Assembly (NCBI RefSeq): GCF_963576545.1
Contig: NC_083639.1
Coordinates: forward strand, 19,702,118 to 19,766,117
DNA from: Limanda limanda
Lineage: Eukaryota; Chordata; Actinopteri; Pleuronectiformes; Pleuronectidae
Length of the DNA: 64,000 bases
Direction: 5' to 3'
Position 1 is the stretch's first letter, and each line of letters begins with the position of its first letter. A model generated the notes under the pieces. It searched no databases and was not told the DNA's origin. It was given only the letters and a program-made list of their open reading frames with translations. Positions 24,901-30,900 of this stretch are shown here, one piece after another. The position numbers and the translations under genes are program-made.

Positions 24901-27900
24901 TCAGGATGGCTCCCCAAAAGTAAAGTCACCCTGCCTCTTTTATGTTTGTGGATCAAAATAAAAACTCAAAATCTATGGAAAACTTGCCACAGTTTCATTA
25001 TGAAACTAAACCAAATCCTCATAAAAGCATAAGAGATCTCTTACTTGGTGATCTGCTCTATTGCTATTTATAGCTATTTGCAGTGTGCTTGTTCACACTA
25101 CTCCCCGTATAGTTTGTAGTCAGACCTCATTGTTTTAGCTGCGATTTTGTTAGTTATTTAATACTCAAAAAACGGTTTGAAGCTTAGATTGACTTACGAT
25201 CGGTCTAGCACATGTAATTGCACGACCTTGCTTTTGTGGCTCATTCCCCCCAAAGCATCTTTTTTTCCAGTCTATGATCTCAAAGTACTCCGAAGATACT
25301 TTTTTTCCTTCCTCTTTGTAATCATTTATTTATAAATTTGGGTGATGGTATGACATGTCTGACAGTTGGTAGTTCCATAGGTAGCGGCTGCATGTTTAGT
25401 TGTAGAAAATGGTACGGATGCTTTAAACCTGTGTAAATCATCAGGCGTATTTGAGTCTCAAACTGTTGAGCACATTTTATTTTTCTCGCACATTATCAAA
25501 AAGTGCTATACACTTTGCTCCTCTGCAGATAATTGACCTTGTCTGCTGCTTGCCCTTGCCATCAGCAGAGAGCTCTCTGATGCCTCCTTTCATTAGAAAA
25601 ATGTCAACTCCTCCTCAGATAAAGTTTGTGGCTTCCTCTCTAATAGCAATAGTAATGAGTAACCTAATTATAAATTCATACTAATCGTGGCTCATTAGCG
25701 GCTGTAAACGAATATTGACTTCTATCCTAGCAACAGCAGACACTGTGCAACACGTCTAAGTCAAGCTGAGGAAATAAATGACGCTTCAAGAGCCAAACGC
25801 AGGAAGAAGATCAAAAACACGCCACGCATCCATCCTTCTTCCTTTTAATGATGTGCAAAAAGAAAATTAAGTAGCTGTTGAAAGGCAAGATGAAGTCAAA
25901 TTAAAATTCCAACATCTCACCTTCTGTACAAACAATTATTTTGTTCTATATGACGTTTTATTTTACATGCGTAGCCACTAATTTTAGGTAATAGCATGTG
26001 TGCTAACAGTAGACATTAGCGCCCGGGGCTCTCGCCGCAGTTGATAATCACAAGGTTTGTCTTTCTTTTCAGGCAAGTCAGCTTCCCCCACACCTCCAAG
26101 CACTCCAAAGTCCCCAGTGACCAAACCCACTCGTTCCACCATAGGTAGAGCTGCAGCACATACTGACACCACAAGCATCAAACCACAGAGACAAACAAAA
26201 GCTGTGAAATAAATCTGAAAAAACTAAAACAGAAACCAAATAGCTCCTGATGTTTTAAACCAGTATTTGTACATAGGTGCAGCGATCTCCTGGACTCCCT
26301 GGATTTGACTTTTAAGGCAATTGATATCACAGAATAAAAAAGATGTTAAAAATACCTCTGCAAATGTGCAAGGTAATTAGCCGTCTCCTGTATTTTTCAC
26401 TGATATTTGAAGGTGTTTCCATTGGCAACAGGAGCTTGAATGTAAGGTAACAGCTCTGCGTTCCTGTTTGGAACAAGACAATTGAATGCTAATGAAAAAG
26501 CAGGTTTTAATTTCTCCGCCGCACCACAGGGAAATCGAGGATACAAGATCTATATCCTGATCCGGCAGAGTAGCTGCAGAGTGGAGCCGCTTGAATGGGA
26601 CAAATATGTCTAATTGTCAGTGATTGATTTGTTGGGCCCCAGTTCCCCAGAACCAAGCAGCATATTGACCCAACAGTCACCTGACATTTACATGTAATCT
26701 TCAACTGTGTAAACAGCAGCACAGCTCTGGGACGAAAGTTGTCCACAGCAGCATCTGAGCTGAGAAAAATGGAGAGGAGAGATATGTTCTCCTGGGCCAT
26801 GCTCATACTGGGAGGCTAATATTCACTGGACACTGAGATAATTGGATAAGTAGAAGCTTTTGAAAGCTCCTATTTCCGAAAATTTCCTAGACTTACCCTA
26901 TATACGAGCCTCCTGACTTTGAAGGGGTGTCTTCTAGGGCTCTGACTCCCCCACTGGGTGAGCAGCTGCAGCATTTATTAGAAAACTGAGGAGTTGGTGG
27001 CGAAACACGACAGCCTGCCGTAAGATATTTTTAGTTCAGGGGCCTATGTCAGTCGAAGTCATCACACAGGTCTAATAATTGCAATTACCGTAGTTGCGGA
27101 CTAATCCATCAACATTAGCTGGAGGCTGTCATGTGCGGTGGCGGCGATGGGCAGCGCAGACGCAGGTGTCCTTGTGTGCTGAATTATCACCTGAGCAAAT
27201 AATGCACCTGAGCTGGAGACACGGCTGGAGATTTGCATGTTCGCCACGGGGAAATGAAGTGGATTGTGCTTTGTTGACTCGCTCAGACAGCTGCTGTCAA
27301 ACCACACTAATGATGCATATCATTCTCCGCGTTATTAGATTTTTTTTTCGTCCTCTTCTGTTGTCTGTTCAGTATGTCTGGCATTATTAGGTGTCAATGT
27401 GGAAAAGGTATTTATGTCATCATGCAGAGAGAGATCAAAAATATTGTAAATACAGTTGTAAGGGTAGTAAGTAATGTAATGTACTTACTACTTGTAACAG
27501 CAACGTTTTTAGGAACAATCACATGATTACGATTCTAAACCCTTTAGGAACTCAGTCCATGTTCACTCTGCTTTGCATGCTTCACCTGCCATTCTCCTTT
27601 CATACCCACATTACTCTTGTCATGTGTGCTGGTGAGAGATTCACCCGACGTTCCACTCTGTCACATGTAATTGATGCGTCCCTACACACACAAAACACAC
27701 AAGCGTGCGCTGAGCTTTCTTCCTAGAAGGTGAAGAGCCACATCCTTCATCGTACAATGACAACACTCCCACCCGCTCCGTGAAGGCCTTGACCTTCTGT
27801 CCCCTATTACTAATCCTTCATCACCATTTCTCTCCCTTTCTTCATCTGCTCTCATCTCTCCATCAGTCCCTGTTGAATGTTAGCTCAGCCGTTAGCGACC

Positions 27901-30900
27901 GCTCTGCAAATATCAGCTGGATATCATGAGGAGAGCACACAGAGTTTTATATTGCGTATATGAACAACCGTAAGCTCACATTAGCTCTTTTTTGCTCTTG
28001 ACATTGTGAGTGTGATTGAAGTAGATTGTGTTTGTGTGAAACAGCTCATAACTGTCGCTGGAGTGTGTCTGAAACTGTCCTCCATGTCTTTTCATTCATA
28101 CCTTCACCAGATTTGCTCTAGTTGTGTGTCCTCATGAGTACTAACCCACCCGCATGGTTCACCCTCTGCACAGGTGAGGGTCACTGGACGGTTTCAGAGA
28201 CCTTAAACACCTCTCAGACTTTCCACATCATTGATGGCTTGAACCTGGCACTGAGTACACTGTGTGCCTTATTCCTAACAGCTGGGTTGACAATTCTAGT
28301 ATATTTGAAGATGTTATCACGACCAGGTCCACAGTTGAGGAGGGAAACCGTAATAGCTGAAATTAAAAGGAAGTAAATCAGCAGACCTAATCGACCGATC
28401 CCTGAGCAGAGTTCAGGTGCATCCTTGAGCCGGGGGGGCCACGACGTGCGGCCCTCTGCGCCGGGACGAGGATTTAAGCCGCTCAGACTCGCTTAGAGGA
28501 ATTGTATATGTGTACAGCGTTCCATAGTTGATTAATTAGACAAGCAGGATTAGCTGTTTAATATTAACATTGGAGCGTTTCCATCAGCAGCGCGCCCTAC
28601 CACCTTCTGCCCCTCTGCATCAGATAGACTTTGTCGGTGTAAACATTCAATCAAGTGTCCCGATGAAAAGGCCAAGTCGTGTCAAAGTCACCGGGTATTG
28701 TTCCTCCTCAGGTCTGGCCAGCATCCACGGAGGAATATCCACCCAGGGCTGGTTTATCGGCCTGATGAGCGCCATCGCTCTCCTCACGCTCATTGTGTTG
28801 ATCGCCTGCTTTGTCAACAGAAATAAAGGAGGGAAGTATTCCGGTAGGTGCTCGCTTACAAACACACACACATTACCTTGCTTGAATAGTAATTGCTGCT
28901 CGCAGCATCATTATATTTCCATGTCGTTGTTGGTTGCTATGAAATAAATGATCTATTATCCTTGATGCCATTACAAGAATATGTTAGTAAGCTGATATGT
29001 TGTCTTTTTCCCAGGCCTCAAAATTATTTTGAATGCAAATTTGTACATGAATAGGCTCCTGCTTTGATAGGAAAATGAGCATATCTACTATATGTCCGGC
29101 ATTTGAATGTTGCATTATTTAGACGAGCCGCTTTTTCCAGCCACATTGAGACTAAATGCAAATGCTGCACAAGAGGTGGCTGTGATGACCGAAGCTCTAT
29201 GGTATCTCCGTCATTTTCCTCCAGTTGGGGACATGAGAGTTCTTATCAGCTTTATTATTCACAGCTAATGGCCATCGGGTTGTCGTCTGGGCAGCGATCG
29301 CTTCACTTGTCAGCAGAAAAAAAGAGCGAGACGCTGCTCTGTCCTTTGTTTTCTCATTAAGTTCTCATTATCGCCAGTTGCTCCTACAACCTTTTCTTTC
29401 ATTTGCCTGAGCCACGTGTTTTTGTCTGTCACGCCACTAAGCGATATATCAATTTTTCATTTCTTCTGTTTTTAACATTTTTATCATTAATATTTTTCAC
29501 AACATAGAGCTCAATTTTTTATATAGAATAAGATTCTCATTTTGAAAAAAAAAAAAGATGTATATTTATATTCAATATTTGCAATCTTTTCCAAAGCTCT
29601 CATTGATCTGTCATCCAGTGAACAAGTGCAGGGAATAGGGGACTTGTTCAAACAACGTTAGCAGTCACACAGGGACACAGTGATCTTCATTGGCAGCCGC
29701 CTCCAGAGGAAATCACTGATATCTTCTCTCTATTTTGTGAGCAGTAAAAGAAAAAGAAGACCTTCACCCGGACGTGGAGTCCCAGGGCATGAATGACGAC
29801 ACGTTTTGCGAGTACAGGTATGCAAAGCCACAGGAGCACTATTTCACGCACAACAGTGTATGAATTTTCTCTTTTGCTAGCAGTTGTTCCTATCTTCTTC
29901 TCTTAATTTTTCTCTCCCCATGCATTCTCTCCTCTCGCTGAGAAGACAACCCGGCGTGCACTCGGTTCACGTGGAGCCTCGCACTCCATCTGTCCAAGAC
30001 ATTTGAAGAGTAACTGGAATGTATGTGATAAACAGCAGTAGTGTCCCTGAGCTGTTTACACATCAGTATAGTCAGACTGCTAGCCTCCCTTTATAGGACT
30101 TTGTGATCCCAGGTACGGTGTTGTGTTGGTGTTAGATTATATAGACTTTGCATCATAAAGGGATCCACAGCGGCGTTCAGATGCAGCAATTTTGTGTCCT
30201 TACGGAGCGAAACGCAGGCTGCACAGCACGCAGCGGGAGGCTAAAACCAATCAGTGTAATTGAAAGTGGCTCATCTCCAGGGCAGTAATATCTGGGCACG
30301 TTTCATTAATCCTTTAGTCGTCCAATTCATAACAGTCTACGGCAGCAGAAGTCCCAATGTAATTCCCCAATCAGTGGGATCTGCACAGCACATCACAACA
30401 AATTATATGATATGATGGAGTGAAATGTGGCTCAGTCAGACAGGATTTATATTTTGTTATGTTGACTCCAGGAGCTGCTGGCACCAGCTCTTCTTAAATT
30501 TGTTGCCAAGTCTGTGTAAAATTCTTCTTGAGTTTGTGATAAATCGGTCACACCATTATAATGCCAAATTACATTTAAATGTCATAAATTGTGGAAACTG
30601 GATTTCACAGCTACTTTCCAGCTAGATTCCAGTAAATGACTGGTAACCTCACAAGTGACTGTTGCCAGCAATAACCTCTTATAAAACACAGCATGTGGTT
30701 TTTATGCTTGGAATTCCATATGGAATAAAAATAGTTAGAATCTTTTAAATAGTGACTTTTAGTGGCACTAGAGTTGCTAATCTTTATACTAAGCTCGGCT
30801 AGCTGGCTGCAGACAGTTAGCTTCAAATTTAGGTTACTTCCACACTGAAGTGTTTTTAAACTGCACCACTTTTGCTACGTTTGTACCTGACATCCACACA

